DNA of 64,000 bases from Tetradesmus obliquus (GCA_030272155.1 CP126195.1:1409001-1473000); one strand, 5' to 3'; counted from the stretch's first letter, positions 1 through 17,115 are shown. Numbers and translations: made by a program. The notes: generated from the letters alone by a model not told the origin.

Positions 1-698
1 AAGCATGTGTACAGTTTTCTGCACAAGAGCTGCTGCTGCTTGTAACTGTGCTTTGACTTTTGCCGGGCAGGCTTGCCATGCAGTATGCTCAATGATATTG
101 TTGGGGCTTGTCCAGCCTGCTGCAGGCATTTGGGAAGTGCAGGCTGCAGAACAGTGTGTAAATTTCAGACGGCGTATTACGATCGCCTCTTGTGGTGTAC
201 TGCTGGTCAGAACATGGCATGCAAGCCGTTGCACGAGGGATGGGACAGTGCAAGCCTATTGTTGGAAGGCAGTTTTATGGTATTGTGCAACACTGTAGCG
301 AGAGGGCATGCCGCACAGGCTTTACAGGTGTATGGACAAGTGCTGATCAGCAGCAGCAGCAGCAGCAGCAGCAACCAATGGATCTCAGCATCACTACATG
401 GGCAGGTTAAACCTGCTGGCTGGTGTCCGTCGAGTCAACCTAATATTTTCTCAACCTGTTGTCAGTGACACACAAAGCAATGACATGCTGCTGGACGGCA
501 TCAGATCAGTGTTAACAAAGTTGTCACCAATGATGCGTCAGTTGTTACCAATGCCGAGTCAGTACCACGGCTGCCAAACATGCACAACAACAGTGAATCC
601 TGTGAAACTTCAGGCTGCGGCAGCCACTTGGCATCAGCACATGTGCTTGTACAACGTAACTCATGATTAGGGTACATCCAGTGCAGGCGGAGGCGATG
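1..698. other. Unassigned 3' flank of the Stig1-like gene
   Basis: No recognisable coding segment or RNA gene was found. Open frames here are short and show no family motif. A short (CAG)8-type tract lies near 350-372. The stretch lies downstream of the stop codon of the minus-strand cysteine-rich gene and probably contains its 3' UTR. Confidence 0.4.
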
Positions 699-2363
699 CT
701 ACTTGCACCGGCCATTTACACACCGCTGCAGGTAGTTGCACTGAGAGAGGCAGCTGCCACAGGCGTTCATGCTGGTGTTCAAATTGAAGCAGCGGCCTGG
801 GACGCATTCAGTCTCGCCAGGTTGGCAATTGCACTGACCAGCCTGGCACCTCATTTTGGAAGGGCACACTCTGCCACCACGGTTTGGGCAGCCGCCACAT
901 GCCGTGTCGGAGTTTTGGGTGCTGACGCATACCACACGCTTGTGCGGGCCAATAAAGCAGGCCGTTTTGCCAGCACGACACTCGCACCTGCCTTTGTTGC
1001 ATGTCTGATCAGGCGAGCAGGTTTTGAAGCAACGTCCGCAGTGCTGCCAAAAGGTGAGTAAGTTGACACAGTCACTGCGCTCTGGGAAACCTGGTACTTC
1101 ACACAGCGTGGGGTAGTAAATTGAGCACGCCCTGGTGCAATTCCCTGCCATACACTTGACGTTACTGCCGCCGCCACAGCGCTGCCAGCAGCCCCCGCAG
1201 TGGTTTGTGTCGCTGCTGATATCAACGCACACGGTCGGCTGCACACCGTTCCCAGCAGGACCCCACGGGCATTCCGTGCTTTTGTAGGAGGGGCAGACAC
1301 ACCTGCCGCCAATGCACGCATGTTCGCCAGTGCAGGCGTTGAAGCACTGGCCACAGTGCGCTGGATCAATTCGGTACCCGCCGTAATGCTGGTTGAGCTG
1401 CTTTTGCACATGGATAGATGTGCATTAATGCATTAATCTGCTGTGCTTAAAAGCTGCAGCATGTGTCTGTGGCTCCAGTTCTTGAGGTTTTCGGATCCGC
1501 GCCCTTTTCTCAAACCGAGTGGGGTGCCGTTTTGGGGCTGCTGCAGCGCTCAGGAGGCTTGACAAATATGCATGTTGTGATTTGCTTGCTGTGAGCTGCC
1601 TGCCATGCTGCAGCGTGGAAGTAGTGTTTCGGTGAGACGCACACGATCACGCTGGCAGGCGCAGTGATGGCTGCAACTTTTGTGTGCTGGTTAGCAAAAT
1701 GCGTTTTGCTGCCAGCTGCAAGTTTGGCTGGTGATGGTGATGCTGCAGCTCTGTGACGCCGGCATCATCGGCGCACCTTAAGCCCCTGGCTCCTCGTGTT
1801 GTACTTGCTTGTCAGCGTGAACATGGTGCTTGCTGCTCCTGCTGCTTGTGCAGCTGTCCCGGAGTGGGGTGTCACCCTGTGTTATTTTGGCCGTTTGAAC
1901 CGTCTGTCGCCCGGAGTCAAGCACTAAAACTGTATGCCATTGGCGATATGTGATGGGGCTTGGCCAGCCTTGCACACTGGTGTCGGAGTGCGAACGTGAC
2001 GTTCACTGTACGCCGAGCCAGAGCTGATCTTCGCAGCAGTGAGGGAACATTGAAATGTCATTCAACCAACATTACGGCGGGTACCGAATTGCAGTGTTGA
2101 TGCAGTATGTTGTGGCTCCGTGTGTGCAGGTTGCCAAGCCAGGGGCACATGCACACTGGCCTGAGACGCACTCTGTGGGGGAGGGGCAGATGACGTCACA
2201 TCCCCCACATGCATTCTTGCTGTGCGCAAGATCCTGACACACATTGATGCTGCCACCCAAGGCGCTGCTGTATGTGCAGAGGGTAGCAGATGACTGGGGA
2301 CTGCTGATGCAGCCACACTGACCGTTGATGCACCTTGTGGAGCCCTTGCACACATTGCCACAC
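699..2363 (-). CDS. Stig1-like cysteine-rich repeat protein, interrupted by an inserted element
   Basis: The minus strand encodes about six to seven tandem cysteine modules of the form N-x-C-G-x-C-x3-C followed by C-x2-G-x-C-x-C, which resembles Stig1-type modules (CVD..D..NCGxC). Examples are NHCGGCWQRC, QHCGRCFKTC, TACGGC and NACGSC. The protein ends CVNGRCK with the stop at 699-701. A classic acceptor (pyrimidine run then CACAG) puts the start of this exon at 2363; earlier exons were not resolved. Read straight through, the frame stops just after CINTAI at about 2087. Removing 1372-2086 plus one AATT copy restores CINTAIDPAHCGQC, a perfect module, so the gene was continuous before insertion. 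Such proteins are usually extracellular or cell-wall associated. No signal peptide can be shown because the 5' end is missing. It may now be a pseudogene unless the insert is spliced out. Confidence 0.7.
1372..2086. mobile_element. Non-autonomous TIR element (MITE-like) inside the Stig1-like gene
   Basis: The ends are inverted copies of each other: 1372-1396 and the reverse complement of 2062-2086 match at 24 of 25 positions, starting CGGTACCCGCCGTAATG. The direct repeat AATT flanks it at 1368-1371 and 2087-2090. Excising the element with one AATT restores the host reading frame exactly. The 715-bp interior has no transposase-like frame. The superfamily is not assigned. Confidence 0.75.
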
Positions 2364-2383
2364 CTGTGCAGTGGAAACAAGGC

Positions 2384-2417
2384 AGCAGCAGCAGCAGCAG
2401 CCGCAGCCGCAGCAGCC

Positions 2418-2456
<39 letters not shown>

Positions 2457-2513
2457 GCAGCCGCAGCCGCAGCAGCAGCAGCAGCAGCCGCAGCAGCAGC
2501 AGCCGCAGCAGCC

Positions 2514-2585
<72 letters not shown>

Positions 2586-2600
2586 GCAGCAGCAGCAGCG
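2384..2600. repeat. Interrupted CAG (sense CTG) tract in a Stig1-gene intron
   Basis: About 215 bp of CAG with scattered CCG units on the plus strand. On the gene's minus strand it reads CTG/CGG and sits just upstream of the acceptor at 2364. Poly-Ala, poly-Leu, poly-Gln or poly-Ser frames through it are products of the repeat, not proteins. Confidence 0.85.
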
Positions 2601-2739
2601 CGGACATGCTGTTTCACCTGAGCACACTAGTGCCACTGGCACCCGAATGATGCAGTGCAACCGTTGCACAGTGTGCACACGTGACACTGATTTAAACACT
2701 GCTTAATGCCAAAATGCACGGTGCCGCTACATGTGTGGG

Positions 2740-3040
2740 TGATGTTGCGTAGGCTGGACACATAGTGTAGCTGACCAACAGGCCAAGGCGGCAGCGCACC
2801 CGTGCACAGAGCCTGGTTGATGTAGAGGGCTAGTTTTCACTTTACCATGATGTATGTTGAGATAGAGCAGATAGAGCTCGGCCAGGTGTGTCTAAGCTGC
2901 TGTCGCAGACTGTACATTCCGCAGCATGCACTGCTGTCTGCTGGGTTAGTCAGCATGGCATTCACATGCGTATCACTGCAGGCAGAGTTTGCGCAGTTCT
3001 CTTGACACACATTGTCACCTACAACTGTTTTAAACATTAA
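2740..3040 (-). other. Possible upstream coding segments of the Stig1-like gene
   Basis: Two minus-strand stretches read like protein. One (about 2837-3037) has cysteines in N-C-A-N-S-A-C and S-A-C-C-G-M-Y contexts. The other (about 2700-2830) contains LYINQALCTGALPPW. They are separated by an in-frame stop and no splice junction to the 2363 exon keeps phase. No family was recognised. They could be 5' exons of the cysteine-rich gene or remnants. Confidence 0.25.
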
Positions 3041-4599
3041 ACACTAAGATGCATTAAGGATGCTGTCAACTCGCGGTCTCATATGACTCACAAGCCACAG
3101 TTGCGCGAGTCCCTCTGGAGGTGAGCACAGTAGGTTTTTAAAGAGGGCAGCGTGCAGTTGGTGTAGCCAGTCCGGCAGCTGGCTGTGCAGCGTGCAGGCA
3201 CATACGCGCAAACCACAGCAGGTGACAGTGTAGCAACGCTGGAGGGGTTGTAATGCCACCAGCTCAGTAGGGCGAAACCTGTTGTGTGCTGCTGCTGGTG
3301 CATCCACCTGACACTGCCAGGCGTCATGCGCATGCAGTGCATCTTTGCACGGAAAAGCTGCGAAGTCAGCGTGCTGCACATGCAAAGTAATGCATCCACA
3401 ATATAAATGCAGAACAAGTGCATTCATTGCCGGCTGCCTGGCGCCGTTTTTGGTACAGCAGCTGTGCAGCACGCAGCGCTGCAGTGCAGCTGCAGCTCAG
3501 CAGTTGGTAGCAGTGCTTGCGTGCCAGACTTGTCAGCCTGCATGCTACAGACTACCAGTGCGTGATCTGTACTGCTTTCGGCAATTCAAGAAAACTTTAC
3601 ACCTGGTTAGAAACGCCAGTGCTCGTACAGGTACGAGTCAAACGTGCCTGGTTGACAGGCAGGCTGAGGCCAGGCCAAGCAAGCAGATGGCTGTTGAAAC
3701 GCTGGCTCGTCACTGTTTGCCAATGAAAAAACTACAACTGCAACACAAGTTTAAGGTATATTTCTGATTGCTGGAACACTCTGCAGCCTGTGAGCGTGTG
3801 CTGCGCATTTCGGAGATGCACAAGTTTCCCACCTTCGACACACGCACCGCCCAGCAGGCAAAACACCATCAACTTCAAATAAAAGCGTACATATTGCCAG
3901 TCGTGCAGTCATGTTGGCGGAAAGCAGTCCACGGACTCCCGGAAAAGACAGTAGGCAGACACAAAACTTGGTTTCACATGGTTGAAAGCAGTCAACAGGG
4001 CTGTAAACGTTTCAGTAACGCATGACTACCCCTTTCAACGCTTAGTGGTCCAGAAATCAGATATGACACCATGTACTCCATGGTACTAGCACCCCATGAG
4101 CCCTATTTGGCTCCTCCAAGTGATGGGTGGTAAAGTAGGGCTACTACTTTGCGTGGTGGTTGACATGAAATCTCATGCAACGTTTCGTCAAACCTTCGCC
4201 ATCAAGCAGCTACCACCTGCTGCCACTGTCAGAACCCAATCAGGCTGGCCAGCCTGGACCATGGTCACCAGCTGCTCTTGGCTACCAGAGGATTACCAGC
4301 ACGTCGAGTGCCACCTTCCGCCAGCGGTGTATGCATGATTTTATGATGATATAAAACATAGTTCATGTAATATTCAAGGATGTGATCACCTGGCAGTGCA
4401 GTAAGCTGCCTTCCTGCTGGGCTGGATTGGTGTGACCTGCCGAGTCACCTGCGACGAATCGCAGTGACAGGACAGCCAAGACTAAAAAGCGGTCCGTTGA
4501 CTTGATCGATTGTTTTACTTGTTCCAGCCAGAGCATTTCACAGTTGTCTACTCTTTCAGACCGCGTGTCACCAAAGCAGCCTTTCGAGACGAGCATGCA
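3041..4599. other. Unassigned intergenic region upstream of serpin 1
   Basis: No coding segment, RNA gene or structured repeat was recognised. It must contain the serpin 1 promoter and 5' UTR. The serpin frame is open back to 4510, so a start up to 30 codons earlier is possible. Confidence 0.4.
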
Positions 4600-8574
<3,975 letters not shown>

Positions 8575-8769
8575 CTGCAGCTAGCAGCAGCGGCGGTGAC
8601 GGCGGCGGCGGCAGCGGCGTGCAATCATAGGACTATGCAGTTGTGGCGCGACTCGCTGTTGCTCATGCTGTCAGCTTCTGTTGTGATTGAGAGTCGACAT
8701 ATGGCTGCTTACGGCTGCTTACGGGGTAGCCAATGGGTACTACCACGCATGTTTGCTTCTTTGCTGTCG

Positions 8770-8901
8770 TTGAGTACATACCAGAAAGAGTAAACCCCCT
8801 TGGTGTTCAACAGGCCATTCCTGTTCTGGATTGTGGATGATGCAACGCAGACTGTGCTGTTTCAGGGCACGGTGAAAGACCCCCGCAGGTCCAGCAGCTA
8901 G
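8770..8901 (+). pseudogene. Truncated, frameshifted copy of the serpin 1 last exon
   Basis: It repeats the last exon from EYIPER through LFWIVDDATQTVLFQGTVKDP, about 200 bp beyond the serpin 1 stop. One extra base after the AGAGT of the IPERV segment shifts the frame, and the hinge is missing. It is a tandem remnant, not a second gene. Confidence 0.8.
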
Positions 8902-10032
8902 CAGCAGCAGCTAGCAGCAGCAGCGGCGGCGGCGACGGCGGCTGCGTGCAATGGTGTTGTGCATGACTTTGTGGATATATGCAGATATGGCGCGACTCCG
9001 TGTTGTGACCATTTGTTGTGTGGTAGATGACTTCATGTATGGCTGGTTACGGGTCAACCAATAGACACTTTTGTGACGTGCACGGCTTCACTTTTGTACA
9101 ATTCTCCATGCTGCTGTTGGTTCACATACAGCTGGCTCAGTCCCTCTGGTTTGGGCAGTTAAGTAGTAGAATGATCTGCTGACAACAGCTGTGATGCCGT
9201 ATTGATACATTCAGCGTGCAACGGCTCAAGCAGTCAGCCTAGGTCTGCACTGCTAGTGTGACTTGCTCAGGTCAGTCTGCCTCACAAATGTGTTCTACAG
9301 TAGGAACCTACAAGGTTTCAGTCAGCCTGATCATGAAAGTGCTTTGCAGCGACTGCAGGACCACAAAGTTTCGGCTGGACTCCTCAGACTTCACTTTACT
9401 AGCACTTTACCAGCACTACAAAAGGCGGCCTTCCATTAAACTGCTGAAGTGGTGGCGAAAAGCATATCATGGAAAACCCCACATAGCGTGAGCAGCTGCT
9501 GCAGCACACGTTCAAACGACCCACAGGTTGCAGCGGCACAGACAAATGTTTGTGCAGAATATTGACAGATGCTGGAGGGCTCATCTCCCTTGACAGTTTG
9601 ACTAAGGGTTTGTCCATGTGGCAAAAACACCTTGTTGAACATCCCTGACATATGATTCGCTGTTGGACAAAACATTTGAAACAATGATTGCCTGCAGCAG
9701 CCGGAAAAGTGACATGCACTTGGAATGCAGTGACAGCCTCAGAGCTGGCCCCAGTCAAGTCATATGTCATAAAATGTCCAGTCGACTGATGATTAGGACA
9801 AAACAAGCTGAACACACAGACAGCAGCACAGTCCTGACACAACAGCAAGCAGTGACTAGCTGGCTGACTAGCTGTCATCACCCACCACACTAGCATCAGC
9901 AGATGGTGCCAGGATCCATATGTAGCTCTGTCCGGCTAGCACCCCTGCCCACGGTCGATATCTGCAAGTCCTGGTAAAGAGATGTTGCGGAACTCGAACT
10001 GTCGGCAAGGTTTGCAGAGCTGGACAACTCTT
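8902..10032. other. Intergenic region between convergent serpin 1 and sulfatase genes
   Basis: It should hold both 3' UTRs. A minus-strand frame at 9399-9896 contains several cysteine pairs but no recognised fold and no splice support, so no gene is called. Confidence 0.35.
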
Positions 10033-10319
10033 TCAGATGAGAGGCCTGCAAGCCGCATGCAGCTCAGCAGGGCACTCCTCAACTCCCTCGGCATCATACG
10101 GCGAAAACATACTCTCCAGCTCACTCTGGCCATCCGGCCAGGCATGCCGCAACCTCAAAGCACTCCAAGCATCCTGACCCTGCGCTGAGCTAACCCTAGC
10201 AGCTCGAGATGCCACCTGGTGCACCCAGCTGTAGCGGCCAGTTAAATCTAGCCCCGGTGCTGGCACTGCCACAGGCGCAGCTCCCACAGATGCAGCAGGA
10301 ACCAAATCAGCTGGTGTCA

Positions 10320-10350
<31 letters not shown>

Positions 10351-13300
10351 AGGTGACTGTGGCGTCTTGCTGCGCTTGTTGGAGACGCGCGTCCACTGGA
10401 TGTTTGCAAAGTTTTGGAACACTGCTGTCTTGCCGTCCAGAGCTGGGCTGGGCAGCAGCTGCAGGCATGCTTCCGTCTTTTCTTCTCTTGAAGCCGGCAA
10501 TGTGAGGTTGCCAAGCGACATGCCGTGCATAACCCCCTGCGGTGCAGCAACCAGGGCCGGGGGAGGGATTGCGGTTGGTGCAAAGCAGACATGTGCAGGC
10601 ATGTGACTGGCACGTGGCAGATCTACAAGCAAGGCAGTGTGCTGTTGCTGAGGGCGTGCCGCGCATTACCCCCTGCAATGCGGCAGCAGCGGTGCACAAG
10701 CACCCCGCATGCAGTGCACACAGCAGGCGCAAGATGGGCCATCGATGTTGCAGCTACACACACACTGGCAGGGCAGGCGCCTTGCATCCTCCTCCTGATG
10801 CTTTCGCGTGGAGTACACGCTAAGGATCACATCTCTGCCGCGATAAAGCAGGCCTGCTTCTGCAGGGTTGCAGCAGCACTGATTATGTGCAGTTTGCCCA
10901 AAACGTTTCATGCCAGCTCTCACCTGTGCTGGCCACTGCATCGTGAGGCTGCGTGCACTGCCTGCCTTGATGTCTGCTGCTGCACAGTCACAGCTGCACG
11001 GATTCCATGCAGTTTGCCCACGACGCTTCAAACCAGCTCTCACCTGTGCTGGCCACTGCATCGTGAGGCTGCGTGCAGTGCCTGCTTTGATGTCTGCATA
11101 GCTGCCGACTGACAGCCTGAAGGTGGCCTGAATGTTTGATGTGTAGATGGCTGTGGCGGTGTATGTGCCAGCAGTCAGCACCTGCAGATCACAGAGAAAG
11201 AGGATGCACATGCTTTGTTACAACAATGATGTTCTAACAATGTAACTGCATGGGATGCGTAGATGGCTGTGGCGGTGTATGTGCCAGCAGTCAGCACCTG
11301 CATATTACACAAAAGGGATACACATGTTTTTAAATAACAATTTTGTCCTAACAATCTCATACATGGGATGTGTAGATGGCTGTGGCGGTGTATGTGCCAG
11401 CAATCAGCACCTGCAAAGGAAACACAGAGAAAGGATGCACGTGCTGGTTCGGCTTGAACTAGCGGCGGCAGCGGCTTGCAAGGCTTCCAGAAACTGCTGA
11501 CTGATTTGAATGCACCTGCTGCTTTTGGTTTATATCTGATTCGAAGGTCACACCACAGCAAGCACGCGCTCTGCCCAGCAAGCAGTTGCACCAAAACCTC
11601 GCCAGCAGTATCGCTATCCTGCTTGCATGCATCCACATGCAATGCTGTGAACACCAACTGCAGGACGAGATGTGTAGCATGCATGCAGCGCATCTTGCAG
11701 CACGATTTGCAGTAGAGCAATTGCAGTACATGCTGCAGTCATGCAGCAACATGCAATGGCATTCTGCCTGCCCACCTTCATTTTAAAGCACATGCTCTCT
11801 CCAGCGTTGTAAAACCCTGTCGCGCCGGAAACGACCAGCGTTACTTTCTCCGGCGTGCGCTCGTGCGCGCCGGCCGCCAGCATGTTAGTAACAGTCCAGT
11901 TGCCAAGCCCCAAATAGTATGTTGGCTTTTGAAAGCTGTTAGGCTCTTTGATAATAGATTGCCACCATTTCTCGGCAGCGTTAGCCATCTTGCGGGCAAG
12001 AAAGCGGCCCTGCTGACCTGTCACCTCGTTTTGGGGGATCTCCCAGTGCTGCTTGCCTTCAGGGAACCTGCGGTCAACATGCGGTCAACGTGCGGTCAAC
12101 ATGCGGTCAACAGGCGTGCACTTGTGGTCAACATGCATTAGGCACGTTCTGCAGGCGCAAGCAAGCGGCTTCTGCTAATGTTCTGATTTTCAGTGCGGCG
12201 CAGGTCAACCTAAATATCTTCTACGCATGGCAGGTGATGATGGATGATGCAATGCAGGCATGCAAAGCAGGCAAACCACAGTGGAAAAGCCTTGGAACAC
12301 AAACACTTATCTAGCTGTGAGGGCTGCCTGGCACCCTCCGGAACACCTTGCCGCAGACAGAAGACAGAAAAAAAACGGCTGCCAGGCGTATGTCCATGCA
12401 AACATACATTGCTTCTTTTGCAAACATTATTTTCTAGCTGTGAAAGCTGCCTGGCACTCACTGGAAGACCTTGCCTGAGCTGCCGAGCCATTTGTAGTTG
12501 CGGTACCTGCAGCAGCCACCCAACAGTGCAGAGGTGTTGTGCGGCCACAGGTGCATGTATTGCATGCCCCTACCAGTGCGACGCCTTGACCCTAAAAGCA
12601 TTTTTGCAATATTTACGATGCACTGACTGCCGTGCAGAACCAGACAGGCACCCGGCTGCCCTGTGCTTTTAGAGCATATACAAACGGTACCGCATCCGCA
12701 CATGGTGCCGCACATGGTACATCACATGGTACCGCACATGGTACAGCACATGGTACCGCACATGGTACCGCATCCGCACAGCCGCTCTCCACCTGAGGCA
12801 GTGGTGAAAGGCAGCGAGTTGCCGCCTGGCTCGAGATCAGTGCTGCGTCATCACCTCACTCAATTCAAGTTACTTTGAAGCTTTGAAAGTACACGCTGAG
12901 TCAGACAGGAGACTCACCTGACTACAATGCAGCTCTTAAAGCCGGGGCCAGGCCCAAACACTTTCTTGCTTGGCCAGCCGGACCCGCCAGTGTTGTAGTC
13001 CAGTAGTTGCTGAGGCTTCACCACGCTCCTGCAAGGCAGCAGCACACACATGTTTGACTTGGCTGGATTTGGGGTTTGAGGTGCACAGCAGGCAAGATGG
13101 CGTCTTAGTAAACTGCTAGCCTTGCATTTGCAACTGACATTGCTGCTGGGACTTCCATGCAGCTGTAGCAGCGCCATGCATTTCAGAGTTGTTGGCCCCT
13201 GCTATCGGCTCATCTGACAGATCTGCTGGTGCTGGCACCGTGCCGTGTGATACACACTGGCATCTGCCAGCGCAGCTCAACAGTTGAAGTGAGTCAGCGA

Positions 13301-14672
13301 CACCAAGCTTGAACTTGTTGGATAGCTATGTCTAGAATATCTTACGTCAAGTTGTGCGTACCTGTCAGGCGCCAGCTCAGGGACTGCGTTAGGCCCCCAG
13401 CAGGCTGGCCCCAGCATGAAAAAGTAACGCCACGTCAGCGAGCTCTGCTGCTGCGTCCAGCTCATCGACTCTGATGATAAATCGACGTTTGCGGTCCTGT
13501 TGTTATTTCTGCGGCTGCTGCCGCTTGGCAGCAGCACGCTCTTGAAGCTGATGCCATCGAGCTGCAGTCCTGCAGGAACGCTCGCGTTGACTCCTGCGAT
13601 GTCGACCATTGTAGGAAAGATATCGGAGATTGCAATCATCGTGTTGTCAGTAGCTCCGGTTTTTACGCCAGGGCCTTGCACGACAAGGGCGTTGCGGATG
13701 CCTCCTTCGAATGTAGAGTGCTTGGCGCCTGCCATGCCGGAGGGCATGCGGATCTGCAGCAGCAGCAGAGGTAGAAAATGGCGGGAACAGCTGTGCATCA
13801 GGTGCAAGGTAGAAATTGATGCTTTCAGCATCCTAACAAATTCAAACTGGTTTGACAGCCAGGGTACTGCGGCGGTGTCATGCCAGCTGAAAAGGTGAAC
13901 AGCAAGGCTAGGAATTTCTACTTCGAAGTAGATAAGGCGGAGCCATGCTCAATTGCTGCCATGACCACACATGCAGCAAACTTCGCATCCAGCAGCACTG
14001 CCTGCAGCCTCTCACCAGTTTCTTCAGTGGCGGGCTCTCATCATGGTAGACCGCTGGCCCGTTGTCAGCAGTGAACATGAGGTAGGTGCTCTGGTCAAGG
14101 CCGCTGTCTGTCAAAAAGTCAAACATTGGGCCCAGCGCGTCATCCAGGTACTCCATGAAGGCCCAGGCCTGCAGAAAACATCACACACCATAGTTAGTAA
14201 CATTGTTATAACAACAACATTGGGGTTTGGGTGTTATTGACAATGTTGACACAGCTGCCGGGCAGTGCTGCTGGTCAAATACCGTTGACTTACTAGTGAG
14301 AGATCGTCAAAGTCGGTGTCACACCTACACAGGCACGCATACATTCAGCAGCTAGCCGGCTGTGCTGCAGCTTATGCATGAGTCTGAGTGAGTGCTTCTG
14401 AGCAAGCGCTGCACTCACGTCTTTGGTGGAGTTGGCAACGTCGTTATACTCAGGGGTGTTGAATCTGTCCCTGTACTCTGCAGGCACGATGCGCCTCTCA
14501 ATGGGCTTGCCGGTGACTGGATCCGGCAGGATGTAGTTCCTGCAAGCAGCAGACAGCCCGATGTTGCTTTGAAATGTTGTGACATCGTTATGTTACAACA
14601 TGTTACTAACACATCCGCAAACAATTTGTAGAGACTGCTGAAGCAGCGCCGCATTGACAGCCTGCGTTGCCG

Positions 14673-14705
<33 letters not shown>

Positions 14706-14938
14706 AGAAGTGAGCTGCACACCCCGCACACACTGCAACAAACTGTGTAGCTGCCTTTTTCAACTCACGTGTGGATGGATCGCGCTGCCCAGAACACGAA
14801 GAAAGGCTGCTTGTCCTTGACTCGCTTCTGCAAGTATGCCACAGTCTGGTTGCGCAGGTCATTGTCGTACACGTGGCCGCCCTCAGCCGCCACCACGTAG
14901 CGCCCGTTGAGCCTGCACGCACAGCAAATATTTCGAAT

Positions 14939-14996
<58 letters not shown>

Positions 14997-15815
14997 CAGG
15001 TGAGCGCATATATGTCGTACACGTGGCCCCCCTCAGCAGCCACCACGTAGCGCTTGTTCAGCCTGTGGGCGCAGTTTCAAGCATGCTGTAGAATGCATTC
15101 ATGCCATGAAGGCAGTCAGTGTGTGGACATGCAGCATGCAACTGCAGCAGTCCACCGTGCAAACCACCAGACGAAGCCACTGCAAAGTCAGCAATACTAT
15201 ACAGCAGCAGCAGCAGCTGCAGCAGCCGGCGCCTTTGCATGACAGTAATCCCATGGCCTGGCACACTCTCAGCTGCTGTGACGGCACAAGCCTGTAAAGA
15301 GGTATTTCTGTATCGATACATCAGGTTGTAGCACCAAGTGGCTCACCGTGCCGTTTGTAGGTACTGTTACTTTTCAAACATGAAATAACATGTTACATAA
15401 GGTAGTGGCACCAAGCGGCTTACCGTGCCAGGCCCTCCCCATCAGCGCCTGTAGACGGCGGGATGTAGCCGTCCTGCAAGCAGCACGGCAGCAGCAATGA
15501 TATGATACGGCAATTTTAGGCATGGTAAATGCACAACCGTTCACCTGCAAGCAATGCTGGTCCAGAAGCCCACCTGCCCAAAAGCTACATGATGTCCTAA
15601 GACTGAGTGCAACTACTCTTCTGTGTATTGGCTTGTGCGAGACACAACTCCTGCGGCCCTGATAGTGTTTAGGTTACAGGAACTACAATCGAAGTTGGAG
15701 CTCAAGCTGGTGCATCCAGCATTCGCTGAACATGCACAAGCAGCACAGATGTGTTGCTGAGTTTGTATACGTGGGGGCCACAGGTGTAAGCCTGCTGCAT
15801 GCCTGCTGCTTGTAG

Positions 15816-15884
<69 letters not shown>

Positions 15885-16442
15885 ACCCTGCCGCCACCGG
15901 CTCACCTCAAAACCGTTGTGCCACGGCTCATAGCCCAACACCTGCACAGCAAACACACGCCTGCCCTTTTACAATGCCTGTTGATTCAACAATGTGTTCC
16001 GTATGCCACTGCTACAATGCCATGCCATCCGAACTTTGCTCATAGCAGCACCCTGCATGGAAGCGCCAGCAACTAGCCATTGATTTTTCAACTGCGTACG
16101 AACAACACCTCGTTCAGCAAATATACACAACTGTAGATCTCTGCCCATTCACGTGAATCACTCATGTTTTCTAAACATAACAACATAGTATAGTTACCCC
16201 AGCTAAGCACACGGCACCCACCTGCAGGTTGTGCCACTTGCCAAAGTGAGCTGTGCGGTAGCCGCCAGCCGCCATGGCCTCCCCAATGGTGACCTCATCG
16301 CGGTTGATGAAGTCCCAGCCTACAGGCAGCAGCAGCAGCATCAGCAGCAGCAGCAGCAGCAGCGAGATGTGGTCAACATTGGGGAGGCCACGGCAGCATT
16401 GTGAAGCTCATGGTTTGAACAGCAGTGTGCCTAACAAGAACG

Positions 16443-16477
<35 letters not shown>

Positions 16478-16487
16478 ATGCTGATGC

Positions 16488-16518
<31 letters not shown>

Positions 16519-16744
16519 CTCAGCACCTAGCTAGTCACGCCTGCTCCTGACTTGGTTGCTGATGCGGCGCGTCACGTCCAGGTACTCAAATGCTACCCGT
16601 CCCCTTATATGGTGCTGCTGCTGATACTGCTGCTGTTTCTGCTGTTGCTACTGCTGACTCCCAAGCCTGCAAAACAAGCCTGCAAAAGAAACGCATGCCT
16701 CACCTCCAGATACTGGCATGGTGCCCGTTCTCCTATTGCTTTAT

Positions 16745-16777
<33 letters not shown>

Positions 16778-17082
16778 CTGCTGCTGCTGCTGCTGATTCA
16801 ACCCATTGCAGTACATGTGCCTCACCTCCAGACACTGCCATGGTGCCCGTCCGTGCATACGACCTGCCAGTCAGAAACTGCGCCCTGCTCTGCGCGCACT
16901 GCGGGGAGATGTAAAAGTTTTCAAACACTGTGCTGCGCTGCCTCAGCTTGTTTATGTTTGGGGTTTTAACTCTGGGGTTGTGGAACCCTAGGTCGTCCCA
17001 GCCGACATCGTCTGTGAGGATCATTATGAAGTTGGGCTTCTGCCCGGGTTTTAGCGCTGGGATGGGTTTAGCGCGGCTGCTG

Positions 17083-17115
<33 letters not shown>

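Noticed and set aside
1368-2090. The TIR element as a spliced introner
   Set aside because: GT at its 5' end and the AG sites near its 3' end were tried by phase; none restores the cysteine frame. A transposon insertion explains the data better, but RNA could overturn this.
2062-2621. Long poly-Ala, poly-Leu, poly-Gln, poly-Ser and poly-Cys open frames on both strands
   Set aside because: All are translations of an interrupted CAG/CTG tract. Only the cysteine-rich end on the minus strand (2363-2087) has family signal, and an acceptor separates it from the tract.
9399-9896. Cysteine-containing 165-codon minus-strand frame
   Set aside because: No consistent zinc-finger spacing, no splice context and no paralogue in the window; compatible with chance in this composition.
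16521-16600. Possible extra sulfatase exon reading [14 protein letters not shown]
   Set aside because: Phase runs cleanly from the 16826 donor to the 16319 acceptor without it, and the segment soon meets a stop.
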